Shown in pieces: positions 1-11,210 of a stretch of 64,000 nucleotides of DNA. Source of the stretch: Klebsiella quasipneumoniae subsp. quasipneumoniae (GTDB lineage Bacteria > Pseudomonadota > Gammaproteobacteria > Enterobacterales > Enterobacteriaceae); the NCBI RefSeq assembly GCF_020525925.1, contig NZ_CP084876.1:1116001-1180000 (forward strand). Direction: 5' to 3'. The notes under the pieces are model-generated. The model did no database searches, was not told the DNA's origin, and saw only the letters and a list, made by a program, of their open reading frames with translations. The translations under genes and the position numbers were made by a program. Position 1 is the stretch's first letter. Every line of letters begins with the position of its first letter.

Positions 1-2
1 CG

Positions 3-419
3 AAAGCGGTCCCGCCGGGATGTGAACGTGTTGCTGAACTTAACGATCTGCTCAGGCAGGCCGATGTGCTGTCCCTTCATTGCCCCTTGACGCAACAAAA
101 CAGGGGAATGATCAATGCCGCCACGCTGGCGCAGTGTAAGCCGGGCGCCATCCTGGTCAATACCGCGCGCGGCGGGTTGATTGACGATGCGGCGCTGGCC
201 GCGGCATTAAAAGCGGGGACCTTGCGCTGGGCGGCGCTCGACAGCTTTAACAGTGAACCATTAACCACGCCCCACATCTGGCAGGCGATCGATAATGTGA
301 TTCTGTCTCCGCATGTGGGCGGCGTAAGCGATGCCTCTTACGTGAAAATGGGGACCGCTGCCGCGGCCAATATTCTGCAGGCGCTGCAGGAGTCGGCTCA
401 GACAGAAACAACGTATTAA
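3..419 (+). CDS. D-2-hydroxyacid dehydrogenase, C-terminal part (5' end outside window)
   Basis: The frame is open from the left edge and gives the last 138 residues of an NAD-dependent 2-hydroxyacid dehydrogenase of the SerA/GyaR type. Visible family features are the segment ADVLSLHCPLT, the NTARGG motif that carries the substrate-binding Arg, the loop Asp-Ser-Phe with Glu (DSFNSEP, the catalytic Glu position), and the catalytic His in SPHVGG. The family reduces or oxidises 2-keto or 2-hydroxy acids in the cytoplasm; the substrate cannot be read from this fragment. It is followed by a long gene-free repeat region, so it is the last gene of its unit. Klebsiella carries several paralogues, so no symbol is given. 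Confidence 0.85.
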   Translation, partial: KAVPPGCERVAELNDLLRQADVLSLHCPLTQQNRGMINAATLAQCKPGAILVNTARGGLIDDAALAAALKAGTLRWAALDSFNSEPLTTPHIWQAIDNVILSPHVGGVSDASYVKMGTAAAANILQALQESAQTETTY

Positions 420-463
420 GTGTTAATCGAACCTGCGCTTCCGGTTAATTATTTTGCCCTGAT

Positions 464-1056
464 GAGCTTACGGGCGGCATCCGCAGGCCGGGTAAGGCGC
501 AGCCGCCACCCGGCAAACTAACCGTGCAACAGGGTCGCCTGGGAGGTGAGCAATGCTTGCCCGGCGGCGCTGCGCTTGCGCGGGCCTACCGTATCTGAGC
601 TTACGGGCTACATCCGTAGGCCGGGTAAGCGTAGCGCCAGCCGGCAAAATGGCGGCGTAACAGGGCTGCGTGGGAGGTAATGAACGCGTACCCGGCGGCG
701 CTGCGCTTGCGCGGGCCTACCGTATCTGAGCTTACGGGCTACATCCGTAGGCCGGGTAAGCGTAGCGCCACCCGGCAAACTAACTGTGCAACAGTATTGC
801 GTGGGAGGTAATGAACGCGTGCCCGGCGGCGCTGCGCTTGCGCGGGCCTACCGTATCTGAGCTTACGGGCTACATCCGTAGGCCGGGTAAGCGTAGCGCC
901 ACCCGGCAAACTAACGGCGCAACAGGGTTACCTGGGAGGTAATCAATGCTTGCCCGGCGGCGCTGCGCTTGCGCGGGCCTACCGTATCTGAGCTTACGGG
1001 CTACATCCGTAGGCCGGGTAAGCGTAGCGCCACCCGGCAAACTGGCGGCGCAACAG
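464..1056. repeat. REP/BIME array: 131-bp tandem unit, about four and a half copies
   Basis: A unit beginning GAGCTTACGGGCTACATCC recurs at 597, 728, 859 and 990, an exact 131-bp period, with a diverged first copy at 464 (133 bp before the second). Each unit holds a REP palindrome in one orientation (GTAGGCCGGGTAAGCG... to CACCCGGC) and one in the opposite orientation (GCCCGGCGGCGCTGCG... to GGGCCTAC), which is the layout of a bacterial interspersed mosaic element. Spacer text between the REPs varies between copies. Such elements are known to bind gyrase, IHF or Pol I and to stabilise 3' ends. Short open frames across the array are by-products of the repeat. Confidence 0.9.
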
Positions 1057-1129
1057 GGATGCGTGTATTGCAGATACGGTTATTGGATTGCCATTTTCTC
1101 ACTCCGGCAAAAAGCGTCTGTCGCGTGTG

Positions 1130-1445
1130 ATTTCAGCGTACATTGCGCTCCCGGTTAATTTTCTGCGTTATGTCTCTTACGGCGCAGGGAGCGCACAGGG
1201 GGCGGCCAGTCGCCGCCCCCTGTACCCCCGGGCTCCGGCCAGCAAAATCGCCGCTATGCGGTACCTTCGACTTATCCCTGCAGGCTTCGGGTCGGGCCGA
1301 GGCAGCGTCCGTGCAAAACACGGCCCTCAGCCCGCATCCATGCGGGCTGCCCCGGCCTTCCGGGAACGTCTCAGCGATTTTGAGGCCGTCAGCACCGGCA
1401 GTTTCAGCAACCATGGCGAATATAATAACGACAGGTCGCACGATC
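1130..1445. other. Dyad-rich GC-rich intergenic element, function unknown
   Basis: Between two REP blocks lies about 300 bp unlike the REPs. It contains a perfect 12-bp stem with a 5-nt loop (arms 1195-1206 and 1212-1223, loop CAGTC) and a perfect 10-bp stem with a 2-nt loop (arms 1328-1337 and 1340-1349). It reads open on both strands, but the translations are low-complexity, Pro/Arg/Ala rich and resemble no family I know. I treat it as structured non-coding DNA or a repeat-family member. I have the impression that related segments recur between genes in Klebsiella, but cannot test that here. Confidence 0.45.
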
Positions 1446-1446
1446 C

Positions 1447-1595
1447 GTAGGCCGGGTAAGGCGCAGCCGCCACCCGGCACAAAATCGGCTCTGTGCCTGC
1501 TGTCATCGCCCGGTGGCGCTGCGCTTACCGGGCCTACGAGGTATGAGCCTGGGAGAGGACCCTGTAGGCCGGGTAAGGCGCAGCCGCCACCCGGC
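1447..1595. repeat. Three REP elements downstream of norW
   Basis: REP palindromes occur at 1447-1478 (GTAGGCCGGGTAAGGCG to CCACCCGGC), 1508-1537 in the opposite orientation, and 1564-1595 in the first orientation. They lie just beyond the norW stop at 1628 and probably form the 3' end of the norVW transcript. Confidence 0.85.
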
Positions 1596-1627
1596 AAACT
1601 CACGGCAAAACAGGGCTGCCTGGAAGG

Positions 1628-2764
1628 TCATTCACTCACCAGCTGTTTGAGCAGCGCGAAGGCGTCTTTCATCTTGTCTTCGCTGACCACAAAGGCGCGC
1701 AGTTGATTCGCCTCATCCAGCCCTTTCGCCACCAGCCCCTCTTTGGCGGCCACGATGTTCCACGTCAGATCCTCGCGGCGGATGTCGCCGGCCAGATGCA
1801 GCGGCAGATCCGGGGTCTTCACCTTCACCAGCATTGGCGGCAGCTTGAGTTCGCCTGCCTGCGCCAGCAGGTTTTTACTCAGGCACATGGCGCTGAGCAA
1901 AATCGGCTGCAGGAACGGCAGTACCGTACCGTTGATTTCCGCACAGTCGCCGAGGGCGTAAATCGCCGGGTCGCTGGTTTGCAGCTGGCTATTGACCACC
2001 ACGCCGCGGTTAATCTGCAGTCCGGCGTGGCGCGCCAGCGAGGTTTCCGGGCGCAGGCCGGCGGCGGCCACCACCGCATCGACGGTTATCGCGCGCTGGC
2101 GGTCGAGACTGACGCGGATGCCGTCGGCGGTGTGTTCAAGCCCTTCCAGCTGCGTTTTTAACATCAGATGGACGCCCATCCCGGTGAGGCGATGCTGCAG
2201 ACGGCTGCTGACCTCCGGCGGCATCAGCGCCGCCAGCACGCTGGCGGCATTATCGACCACCGTTACCGCTTTACCGGCGCGACAGAAATCCATCGCCAGC
2301 TCGCAGCCAATCAGGCCGCCGCCGACGATCAGCACCCGCCTGGCGTCGCGGAGCTGGCTCTGCGCCGCGCCATATTCGCGCTGGCTGTTCAGCGTTAGCA
2401 TCAGCTCGCGGCCCGGCACCGGGGGGATAAACGGCGTGGCGCCGGTGGCCAGCACCAGTTTGTCGTAGCGCCACTGCTTATCCAGGCTTTTCACCCGATG
2501 GTTTTCAGCGTCGATATCGCTCACCCAGGTATGGGGAAACAAGCGCAGGTGGTACTGTTCGGCGAACTCGCCGGCGCTTTGCAGAGTCAGATCGTCGGCG
2601 TGCTGTCCGCGGCTGATGACGTGGCTGAGATCGGGCTTGTTATACTCATCCATGCTGTCGGCGGCGATGAGGGTCAGCGGGATCTCGGCATCCTGCTTAC
2701 GAATATTTTTCACCAGCTGGCGGGCCGCGAAGCCCGAGCCGATGATGACGATGCCATCACTCAT
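1628..2764 (-). CDS. norW: NADH:flavorubredoxin reductase NorW
   Basis: FAD-dependent pyridine nucleotide oxidoreductase that passes electrons from NADH to the rubredoxin domain of NorV for anaerobic reduction of nitric oxide to nitrous oxide in the cytoplasm. The 378-residue protein has an N-terminal FAD dinucleotide fold (GSGFAA near residue 8), a second nucleotide fold for NADH (VGGGLIGCE near 147) and the FAD-closing segment YALGDCAE near 270. Length matches the E. coli protein (about 377). Its start overlaps the norV stop by 4 bp, so the two are translationally coupled and share the norV sigma-54 promoter. REP elements follow its stop. Confidence 0.95.
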   Translation of the reverse strand: MSDGIVIIGSGFAARQLVKNIRKQDAEIPLTLIAADSMDEYNKPDLSHVISRGQHADDLTLQSAGEFAEQYHLRLFPHTWVSDIDAENHRVKSLDKQWRYDKLVLATGATPFIPPVPGRELMLTLNSQREYGAAQSQLRDARRVLIVGGGLIGCELAMDFCRAGKAVTVVDNAASVLAALMPPEVSSRLQHRLTGMGVHLMLKTQLEGLEHTADGIRVSLDRQRAITVDAVVAAAGLRPETSLARHAGLQINRGVVVNSQLQTSDPAIYALGDCAEINGTVLPFLQPILLSAMCLSKNLLAQAGELKLPPMLVKVKTPDLPLHLAGDIRREDLTWNIVAAKEGLVAKGLDEANQLRAFVVSEDKMKDAFALLKQLVSE

Positions 2765-4209
2765 TTTGCCTCCGTCGCCAGAACATCAAACACATCTTTA
2801 CCCAGCGAACATTCAGGGCAGAGGAAGTTATCCGGCACGTCGCTCCACGGCGTACCCGGCTGCACATCCTGGTTAGGTTCGCCCTTCGCCGGGTCATACA
2901 CCCACTGGCAGACGCTGCACTGCATCATGGGACCGAGATCGGCGGCCGCGGCGGCGGCACAGGCGCACTCCTGTTGTTCCGGCGTGACTGTCGCTTCAGC
3001 AACCGGCAGTGGAGCGAGCGCCCACTGGCGGGCGATGTCGCGCCCGTGTTGGCGGCACAGTTCGAGCGCGTCGATATCCGGGCGCCATTTGGCCTTCAGA
3101 CTCAGGGACATTTCAAACCCGGCATCCTGCAGGCGGGTGGACAGACGGTCTACCGCGCCGCCGCTCCAGCCGTGGGAGCCAAAGGCGCTGGCGCGTTTGT
3201 TGCGAAAACGCAGCCCGGTCATCTCTTCCACCAGCCCGGCAATTTTCGGCATCATGACGTTGTTCATGGTGGAGGTGCCCACCAGCACGCCTTTTGAGCG
3301 GAAAACGTTGGTCAGAATGTCGTTTTTGTCGCTGCGGGCGACGTTAAAGATTTTCACCGCCACCCGTGGGTCGACCTCGGTGATCCCCTGGGCAATGGCG
3401 TCCGCCATCATGCGGGTGTTGTTGGACATGGTGTCGTAGAAAATCGTGATGCGATCTTCCTGATAATCCGCCGCCCATTCGAGGTATTTCTCGACGATTT
3501 GCGTCGGGTTATCGCGCCAGACCACGCCGTGGGAGGTGGCAATCATCGCTACCGGCAGGTTGAAGCCGAGAATTTCGTTAATTTTCGGCGTCACCAGGCG
3601 GCTGAAGGGCGTCAGGATGTTGGCGTAGTAGCGCTGGCACTGTTCGTACAGTTCAGTCTGGTCCACTTCATCGTTGAACAGATGTTCGTCGCAGTAGTGC
3701 TGGCCGAAGGCGTCATTGCTGAACAGCACCGCGTCGCCGGTCAGGTAAGTCATCATGCTGTCCGGCCAGTGCAGCATTGGCGTTTCCACGAAGATCAACT
3801 GCTTACCATTGCCGATATCGAGGGTGTCGCCCGTTTTCACCACGTGGAAGTTCCACTCCGGATGGTGGTGATGGCCGTTGATGGAGTCGATGGCGTTGGC
3901 GGTGCAGTAGATCGGCGTATCCGGGATCTGCATCATCAGCTCAGTCAACGCGCCGGCGTGGTCCTCTTCGGCGTGGTTAATAACGATGTAGTCGAGGTCG
4001 GCGAGGTCGATTTCGCGGCGCAGATTCTGCACGAACTCGCGGCTGAATTTATGATCGACGGTATCGATCAGCACGTTTTTCTCTTCGCGGATGAGATAGC
4101 TGTTATAGCTGCTGCCGCGCAGCGTTTTATATTCGGTGCCGTGGAAATCACGCACTTCCCAGTCACGTTGGCCAACCCAAAGAATGTTATTTTTCACCAC
4201 AATAGACAT
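2761..4209 (-). CDS. norV: Anaerobic nitric oxide reductase flavorubredoxin NorV
   Basis: Reduces NO to N2O at a non-haem di-iron centre. Domain order over 482 residues: a metallo-beta-lactamase-like diiron domain with the H-x-E-x-D-H ligand set at residues 79-84, a flavodoxin FMN domain near 254-395, and a C-terminal rubredoxin with two Cys-x-x-Cys knuckles at 431-434 and 464-467. All key ligands are present. It is the first gene of norVW, 184 bp from the divergent norR, and the shared intergenic region holds the NorR sites and a -24/-12 promoter. Length and architecture are those of the E. coli enzyme. Confidence 0.97.
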   Translation of the reverse strand: MSIVVKNNILWVGQRDWEVRDFHGTEYKTLRGSSYNSYLIREEKNVLIDTVDHKFSREFVQNLRREIDLADLDYIVINHAEEDHAGALTELMMQIPDTPIYCTANAIDSINGHHHHPEWNFHVVKTGDTLDIGNGKQLIFVETPMLHWPDSMMTYLTGDAVLFSNDAFGQHYCDEHLFNDEVDQTELYEQCQRYYANILTPFSRLVTPKINEILGFNLPVAMIATSHGVVWRDNPTQIVEKYLEWAADYQEDRITIFYDTMSNNTRMMADAIAQGITEVDPRVAVKIFNVARSDKNDILTNVFRSKGVLVGTSTMNNVMMPKIAGLVEEMTGLRFRNKRASAFGSHGWSGGAVDRLSTRLQDAGFEMSLSLKAKWRPDIDALELCRQHGRDIARQWALAPLPVAEATVTPEQQECACAAAAAADLGPMMQCSVCQWVYDPAKGEPNQDVQPGTPWSDVPDNFLCPECSLGKDVFDVLATEAK

Positions 4210-4257
4210 AGCAACCTCAATTAATACAGTGTGTTCAAAGTCAGTTGATTGATGTAT

Positions 4258-4274
4258 TACAAGTTGCGTGCCAG
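4258..4274 (-). promoter_or_regulatory. Sigma-54 promoter of norVW
   Basis: On the minus strand the sequence reads CTGGCACGCAACTTGTA, with GG and TG at the -24 and -12 spacing. It lies about 50 bp upstream of the norV start and downstream, in transcription direction, of three NorR sites. An AT-rich stretch (4275-4320) between promoter and sites would suit IHF bending. Confidence 0.8.
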
Positions 4275-4327
4275 TTTTTTAACTTATTGAATAAAATCAT
4301 TTTTTAAATTTTCATGATTTTAGTTGC

Positions 4328-4385
4328 TGTCAAAATGACAATGATTAAAATAGTCGATATGACTATATTGGCTGTCAAAATGACA
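4328..4385. promoter_or_regulatory. Three NorR enhancer sites (GT-N7-AC)
   Basis: Three 13-bp dyads fit the NorR pattern GT-N7-AC: TGTCAAAATGACA at 4328-4340, AGTCGATATGACT at 4352-4364 and TGTCAAAATGACA again at 4373-4385. Centres are 24 and 21 bp apart. The last lies 8 bp before the norR start, so NorR bound here should also limit its own expression, as described in E. coli. Confidence 0.85.
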
Positions 4386-4393
4386 ATGGAGCG

Positions 4394-5947
4394 ATGATGA
4401 GTTTTTCCGTCGAGGCGCTGGCGAGAATCGCCATTGATTTACACAGCGATATCGGCCACGTCGACCGCTTTTCGCGCCTGATCGCCACCCTGCGGCAGAT
4501 CCTTGGCTGCGACGCCTCGGCGCTGCTGCGCTATGAGGCCCATCAGTTTGTGCCGCTGGCGATCGATGGTCTGGCGCAGGATGTGCTTGGCCGGCGCTTT
4601 GCACTGGATGGGCATCCGCGGCTGGAGGCGATCGCCCGCGCCGGCGATGTGGTGCGCTTCCCGGCGGACAGCGACCTGCCGGACCCCTATGACGGCCTGA
4701 TCCCCGGGCAGGAGAGCCTCAAGGTTCACGCCTGCGTGGGGTTGCCGCTGTTTGCCGGGCAAACGCTGATCGGCGCGCTAACTCTTGACGGCATGGATGC
4801 CGACCGCTTCGACAGCTTCAGCGATGAAGAGCTGCGACTGATTGCCGCGCTGGTGGCCGGGGCGCTGAATAACGCGCTGCTTATCGCCCGCCTTGAAGCG
4901 CAAAACGTCCTGCCCGCGCAGGTGGTGAATTACCCGCAGCCGGAGCGTCAGGAGATCATCGGCCTGTCGGCGCCGATGCTGCAGCTGAAAAAAGAGATCG
5001 AGATTGTCGCCGCCTCGGATTTGAACGTGCTGATCAGCGGCGAAACGGGGACCGGTAAGGAGCTGGTGGCGAAGGCGGTGCATCAGGGATCGCCGCGTGC
5101 GGCTAACCCGCTGGTGTACCTCAACTGCGCGGCGCTGCCGGAGAGCGTGGCGGAGAGCGAGCTGTTCGGTCACGTGAAAGGGGCGTTTACCGGGGCTATC
5201 AGCAATCGCAGCGGCAAATTTGAGATGGCCGATAACGGCACGCTGTTCCTCGACGAAATCGGCGAGCTGTCGCTGGCGCTGCAGGCGAAGCTGCTGCGCG
5301 TCCTGCAGTATGGTGATATTCAGCGTGTCGGTGATGACCGCAGCCTGCGGGTCGATGTGCGGGTGCTGGCGGCCACCAACCGCGATCTGCGCCAGGAGGT
5401 GGTGGAAGGGCGCTTTCGCGCCGACCTCTATCACCGGCTGAGCGTCTTCCCGCTGTCGGTTCCGGCGCTGCGCGAGCGGGAAAATGACGTGGTGCTGCTG
5501 GCTGGCTATTTTTGCGAGCAGTGCCGCCTGCGGATGGGGCTGGCGCGGGTAATTTTAAGTGAGGCAACGCGAAACAGGCTGCAGCAGTGGTCGTGGCCGG
5601 GCAACGTGCGCGAACTGGAGCATGCCATTCACCGCGCGGTGGTGCTGGCGCGGGCTACTCAGGCTGGCGATGACATAGTACTGGAGCCGCAGCATTTCGA
5701 GTTTACGGCGACTGCGCCGACGTTGCCGACCGAGGCGGCGGCAGCGGCGCCGGCAATGGGCAACGTGAATCTGCGCGAAGCCACGGATAATTTCCAGCGC
5801 GAGGCGATTGCCCGCGCGCTGGCGGCACATCAGGGCAACTGGGCGGCGACCGCCCGCGCGCTGGAACTCGACGTCGCCAACCTGCACCGGCTGGCGAAAC
5901 GTCTGGGGCTTAAAGGATCCCGGCCTGGTAAAAGTTCTGCAGGTTGA
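4394..5947 (+). CDS. norR: Nitric oxide-responsive sigma-54 activator NorR
   Basis: Bacterial enhancer-binding protein that senses NO through a mononuclear non-haem iron in its GAF domain and activates norVW. Domains over 517 residues: GAF (about 1-170), AAA+ with Walker A GETGTGKE at 216-223 and the sigma-54-contacting GAFTGA loop at 263-268, and a Fis-type helix-turn-helix at the C-terminus. Asp100, Cys114 and Asp132 correspond to iron-region residues Asp99, Cys113 and Asp131 that I recall for E. coli. Two ATGs in tandem (4394, 4397) can start it; the second matches the E. coli N-terminus. The C-terminus runs about a dozen residues past the E. coli end and into the 3' end of convergent gutQ, a 38-bp overlap. 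Confidence 0.96.
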   Translation: MMSFSVEALARIAIDLHSDIGHVDRFSRLIATLRQILGCDASALLRYEAHQFVPLAIDGLAQDVLGRRFALDGHPRLEAIARAGDVVRFPADSDLPDPYDGLIPGQESLKVHACVGLPLFAGQTLIGALTLDGMDADRFDSFSDEELRLIAALVAGALNNALLIARLEAQNVLPAQVVNYPQPERQEIIGLSAPMLQLKKEIEIVAASDLNVLISGETGTGKELVAKAVHQGSPRAANPLVYLNCAALPESVAESELFGHVKGAFTGAISNRSGKFEMADNGTLFLDEIGELSLALQAKLLRVLQYGDIQRVGDDRSLRVDVRVLAATNRDLRQEVVEGRFRADLYHRLSVFPLSVPALRERENDVVLLAGYFCEQCRLRMGLARVILSEATRNRLQQWSWPGNVRELEHAIHRAVVLARATQAGDDIVLEPQHFEFTATAPTLPTEAAAAAPAMGNVNLREATDNFQREAIARALAAHQGNWAATARALELDVANLHRLAKRLGLKGSRPGKSSAG

Positions 5948-6875
5948 TGGCGCCGACCAGTTGGCCGTTTTCATCGACTACCGGCGCGGCGCTGATTTTG
6001 TGCTTCATCAGCCGCTCTTTAGCTTCCACCGCGCGGCTCTCCGCCTGTAGCGTCACGCCGTTGCGGGTCATCGCCTGCGCGACGCCGTCGTTTAAGGTGC
6101 CGCCGCCCACCAGCCAGCGGCGCAGGTCGCCGTCGGTGAAGACCCCCTGCACGCGGTTGGCCTCATCGCAGACCGCCACCAGGCCGAGCCCGGTGCGGCT
6201 TAGCTCGAGCATTGCGTTCATGACGTTGGCGTCCGTGCCGACGCGCGGCACTTCGTCGTCGCGGCGCATCAGGTGATGCACTTTATTCAGCAGACGCGCG
6301 CCGAGCGCCCCTGCCGGGTGGGAGCGGGCAAAATCCTCTTCATTGAAGCCGCGGGCCTGCATGACCGCCATCGCCAGCGCATCGCCAAGCATCAGGGTGT
6401 TGACGGTGCTGGAGGTCGGCGCCAGGTGCATCGGACAGGCCTCTCGCTCGACGGCGATATCCAGCACCGCTTTCGCCGCCAGCGCCAGCGGCGAGGTGGA
6501 TTTGCCGGTCATCGCCAGCAGCGGGATACCTTTTTCCTCCAGCCGCGGCACGATCAGATCCAGCTCTTTCGCGCTGCCGGAGTAGGAGATAAACAGCATC
6601 ACGTCGCGGCCGTCGAGCATGCCAAGATCGCCGTGCAGCGCTTCCGCCGGATGGACAAAAAAGGCCGGGGTGCCGGTGCTGGCGAAAGTCGCCGCCAGCT
6701 TTTTGCCGATATGACCGGATTTACCGATACCGGAGACAATCAGTTTGCCCTCGCAGTGGATGATGGTTTCCGCCGCGCGGATGAAGTCGTCGCCCAGGCG
6801 TTCCGGCAGGCGGCTCGCCTCCTGTAGCTCCAGCATCAGGGTCTGGCGTCCGGCCTCTAACAAAAAGTTACTCAT
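5910..6875 (-). CDS. gutQ: Arabinose-5-phosphate isomerase GutQ
   Basis: Interconverts D-ribulose 5-phosphate and D-arabinose 5-phosphate, the precursor of Kdo. The 321-residue protein has a SIS sugar-isomerase domain ([13 protein letters not shown] near residue 49; [12 protein letters not shown] near 97) followed by a pair of CBS domains (about 205-321). It is the last gene of the srl operon, overlapping srlR by 8 bp, and converges on norR. A second isomerase (kdsD) is expected elsewhere; the operon position suggests induction with glucitol. Confidence 0.95.
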   Translation of the reverse strand: MSNFLLEAGRQTLMLELQEASRLPERLGDDFIRAAETIIHCEGKLIVSGIGKSGHIGKKLAATFASTGTPAFFVHPAEALHGDLGMLDGRDVMLFISYSGSAKELDLIVPRLEEKGIPLLAMTGKSTSPLALAAKAVLDIAVEREACPMHLAPTSSTVNTLMLGDALAMAVMQARGFNEEDFARSHPAGALGARLLNKVHHLMRRDDEVPRVGTDANVMNAMLELSRTGLGLVAVCDEANRVQGVFTDGDLRRWLVGGGTLNDGVAQAMTRNGVTLQAESRAVEAKERLMKHKISAAPVVDENGQLVGAINLQNFYQAGIL

Positions 6876-7641
6876 GATGTTCTCCAGTAATAATGACTTC
6901 TATGCCTTTGGCTTCCAGCGCCCGCTGGAATGCAGGGTCAATATCGGCATCGGTAATCAATTTATCCACGCGCTCCAGGCCGCAGACGATATTGGGGCTT
7001 TTACGGCCAAACTTTGACGAGTCGGCCATCAGGATCACTTCGCGGGCGGCGTTGCACATCGCCTTGCTGACGGTATACACCTCATTGAAGGTGGTGACGC
7101 CGGCGTTCAGATCGATGCCGTCGGTGCCCATAAACAGCTTGTCGAAACTGAACTGTTCGAAAGCGTTTTCCGCCAGCTGGCCGTGAAAGGAGGCCGATTT
7201 TTTGCGGAAGGTGCCGCCGGGCATCAGGATAGTCTGTTCATTATCCAGTTCGGCCAGAGCGTTGACGATATGCAGGCTGTTGGTCATCACCGTGATGTTA
7301 TTGAAGCGGCTGAGCAGTGGGACCATCTGCAGCACCGTGCTGCCGGCATCGAGGATGAGGGAGTCGCCATCATGAATAAAGCGCACCGCCGCTTCGGCGA
7401 TGCGCGCTTTCTTATGGGTGTTGATCAGCGTTTTATGATCGATCGGCGGATCGGCTTCATCTTTGTTGAGTACCACGCCACCGTAGGTGCGAATGACGGT
7501 GCCGGCGTTTTCCAGCGTGACCAGATCCTTGCGGATGGTGGTGCCGGTAGTATCGAAGTGTTGCGCCAGCTCTTCGACCGAGCATTTTCCCTGCGACTGC
7601 AGGAACTCGAGAATGGCTGCCTGGCGCTGACGTGGTTTCAT
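6868..7641 (-). CDS. srlR: Glucitol operon repressor SrlR (DeoR family)
   Basis: DeoR-family repressor of the glucitol/sorbitol operon. The 257-residue protein has an N-terminal winged helix (residues 1-57, [20 protein letters not shown]) and a C-terminal sugar-phosphate sensing domain with the family DAGST motif and a GTDGID segment. It lies between gutM and gutQ, in the order known from E. coli. The 66-bp gap before it holds TTTCG-containing AT-rich repeats that might be an internal operator; this last point is a guess. Confidence 0.93.
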   Translation of the reverse strand: MKPRQRQAAILEFLQSQGKCSVEELAQHFDTTGTTIRKDLVTLENAGTVIRTYGGVVLNKDEADPPIDHKTLINTHKKARIAEAAVRFIHDGDSLILDAGSTVLQMVPLLSRFNNITVMTNSLHIVNALAELDNEQTILMPGGTFRKKSASFHGQLAENAFEQFSFDKLFMGTDGIDLNAGVTTFNEVYTVSKAMCNAAREVILMADSSKFGRKSPNIVCGLERVDKLITDADIDPAFQRALEAKGIEVIITGEHHE

Positions 7642-7707
7642 AGGCGTCTATCCTGCGTTTAAGTTTCGAAGTGATAATTTCGCAAGATATTTACTTTTAC
7701 AACGAAA

Positions 7708-8067
7708 TTATCCATGTTTCGGATTAAGCGCTAATGATAGTGCATTCTGACAGCGCGGATCATGGGGAAAGATCACATCAGGCTGCAATTCCCCGATATG
7801 TTTGCCGTCCAGCGCGGGGATTTTTTGCGGTCGGGCGAAAATGGTGAAGCCTTTCATCAGCAGCGTGTCGCAAATGCGGTTGTCATCATCAACGGCGATA
7901 GCGACGATGGCGCGCGGTTGAAAGCGCCCGGCGGAGCGGCCGACCCCCACCCGACCCTGCTGGCACAGGCGGTCGAAGGCGCGATTGAAGCGGCGGATCT
8001 GCCAGCCGCCGAAGGCCAGTTGGGTAAGCCAGGCGATGGCGGCGACGGTGATGAGTGCGGTAACCAT
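7708..8067 (-). CDS. gutM: Glucitol operon activator GutM
   Basis: Small protein of 119 residues, the usual length, known in E. coli as an accessory activator of srl transcription. It has an N-terminal hydrophobic segment (about residues 3-22) followed by a basic stretch, so membrane attachment is likely. The segments GGWQIRRFNRAFD and DVIFPHDP are highly conserved with E. coli GutM. It lies downstream of srlD, from which it is separated by a REP pair. Confidence 0.93.
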   Translation of the reverse strand: MVTALITVAAIAWLTQLAFGGWQIRRFNRAFDRLCQQGRVGVGRSAGRFQPRAIVAIAVDDDNRICDTLLMKGFTIFARPQKIPALDGKHIGELQPDVIFPHDPRCQNALSLALNPKHG

Positions 8068-8150
8068 AGGTGTCTCCTTAAGGGGGCCGGGAACAACCCG
8101 GGTCGCGGCGCGAGCGCCTAACCCGAGCGACCCGCGGTGCCGTATTTTTG

Positions 8151-8218
8151 TCGGGTGGCGGCTAACGCCTTATCCGACCTACCGTTTTGTAGCCCGGATA
8201 AGCGCGGCGCCATCCGGG
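8151..8218. repeat. REP pair between srlD and gutM
   Basis: Two REP palindromes in opposite orientation: TCGGGTGGCGGC to TTATCCGACCTAC at 8151-8182 and GTAGCCCGGATAAGCG to GCCATCCGGG at 8189-8218. The position inside the operon suggests differential mRNA stability between the transport/enzyme genes and the regulatory genes. Confidence 0.85.
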
Positions 8219-8224
8219 ATCCCT

Positions 8225-9004
8225 TTAAAACATCACCTGGCCGCCGGTAACGTTGATCGACTGACCGGTGCAGTACGACGCCTGCGGGCTGGCGTAAAAC
8301 ATCAGGACGTTCAGCACATCCTGATATTCGCAACCGCGCTTCAGGGGTACCTTGTCGATGTAGTACTGCTCGACCTCGCTCTCATCGATACCGAGCTTGG
8401 TGGCGTACTGCGGCAGCAGCGACTGGAACATCGGCGACTTCAGCAGATTACCGAGCATCAGTGAGTGTACGGTAATGCCGTACTCCGCCAGATCCAGCGC
8501 CAGCGACTGGGTCAGGCCGACGCCGCCGAACTTCGCCGCGCTGTAGCCGGAGTTGTGCTTGCTGCCCACTTTGCCGGATTTCGAGTTGATCTGAATGATG
8601 CGTCCCTTAATGCCGTCGCGGATCATCAGCCGGGAAAACTCGCGGGCGCAGAGGAAGTAGCCCACCAGATTGACCTGCAGCGAGCGGTCGAAATCCCCCA
8701 GCGCAAAGTCGCTAATAAACGCCGCTTTAGCGATGCCGGCGCTGTACACCAGCAGGTCGACACGCGAGAAAATCTCATCCACTCCGTGGGCCAGCGCGGT
8801 GACGCTGGCCTCGCTGGTGGCGTCGGCGCCGAAGCCATACGCCATGCCTTCGCCATATTCAGCGTTAATCTCCTGGGCGACGCGGCTGGCTTTTTCGCTC
8901 TGAATATCGACCACCGCCACGCGGTAGCCCTCGGCGGCCAGCCCGCGGCACAGAAACTCTCCTAAGGTTTGTCCACCGCCAATGACAACAGCAACCTGAT
9001 TCAT
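8225..9004 (-). CDS. srlD: Sorbitol-6-phosphate 2-dehydrogenase SrlD
   Basis: Oxidises D-glucitol 6-phosphate to fructose 6-phosphate with NAD+. It is a 259-residue short-chain dehydrogenase with the cofactor glycine motif GGGQTLGEF at the N-terminus, the NSKSG serine region and the catalytic Y-x-x-x-K pair in GYSAAKFGG. It follows srlB by 12 bp in the srl operon. Length is as in E. coli. Confidence 0.96.
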   Translation of the reverse strand: MNQVAVVIGGGQTLGEFLCRGLAAEGYRVAVVDIQSEKASRVAQEINAEYGEGMAYGFGADATSEASVTALAHGVDEIFSRVDLLVYSAGIAKAAFISDFALGDFDRSLQVNLVGYFLCAREFSRLMIRDGIKGRIIQINSKSGKVGSKHNSGYSAAKFGGVGLTQSLALDLAEYGITVHSLMLGNLLKSPMFQSLLPQYATKLGIDESEVEQYYIDKVPLKRGCEYQDVLNVLMFYASPQASYCTGQSINVTGGQVMF

Positions 9005-9016
9005 CTTTCTCTCCTG

Positions 9017-9379
9017 TTAAGCAACAAATTTCAGTACGCAGCCGGTGGCGATGCCTTCCGGCACCGGGCCCGCGACGTGCACGGTTCCGGGGAATTCCGC
9101 TTCGCGGTGACCATCAAAGCGCAGGGTGATGTGGCCCAGCTCGCGCAGGTTTTGTTCGGCGACCTCGCCGACGGCGGTCACCGGGTAGCGCAGCTCGCCA
9201 AGCTGCAGCTCTGCGCCCGGCTGCAGCGCGCCGGCAAGCTCGCCGTGGTTGTGAATAAAGCAGTACTCTTCGATATCGGCAGGGGCGCCTTCGCGGAAGG
9301 TGATCAGCATCTGCTCCTCCAGCGCCATCGTCGCGCTGGCGCCGATATGGGTAATGGTGGTCTGGTAAATCACGGTCAT
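9017..9379 (-). CDS. srlB: PTS glucitol/sorbitol-specific EIIA component SrlB
   Basis: Cytoplasmic EIIA of the glucitol phosphotransferase system; it takes phosphate from HPr and passes it to SrlE. The 120-residue protein has the conserved EEYCFIHNHGEL segment with the likely phosphorylated His, and the C-terminal GTVHVAGPVPEG segment. It is a few residues shorter at the C-terminus than the E. coli protein. Lies 13 bp after srlE. Confidence 0.94.
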   Translation of the reverse strand: MTVIYQTTITHIGASATMALEEQMLITFREGAPADIEEYCFIHNHGELAGALQPGAELQLGELRYPVTAVGEVAEQNLRELGHITLRFDGHREAEFPGTVHVAGPVPEGIATGCVLKFVA

Positions 9380-9392
9380 CTTCAGGCACCTC

Positions 9393-11210
<1,818 letters not shown>

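Noticed and set aside
464..1056. Regular repeats considered as a CRISPR array
   Set aside because: The period is 131 bp, the repeat part is longer than the variable part, the units are REP palindromes in both orientations, and no cas gene is near.
946..1706. Several overlapping open frames of 70-187 codons on both strands across the REP region
   Set aside because: They read through palindromic repeats, are Arg/Pro/Ala rich, lack ribosome sites and match no family known to me.
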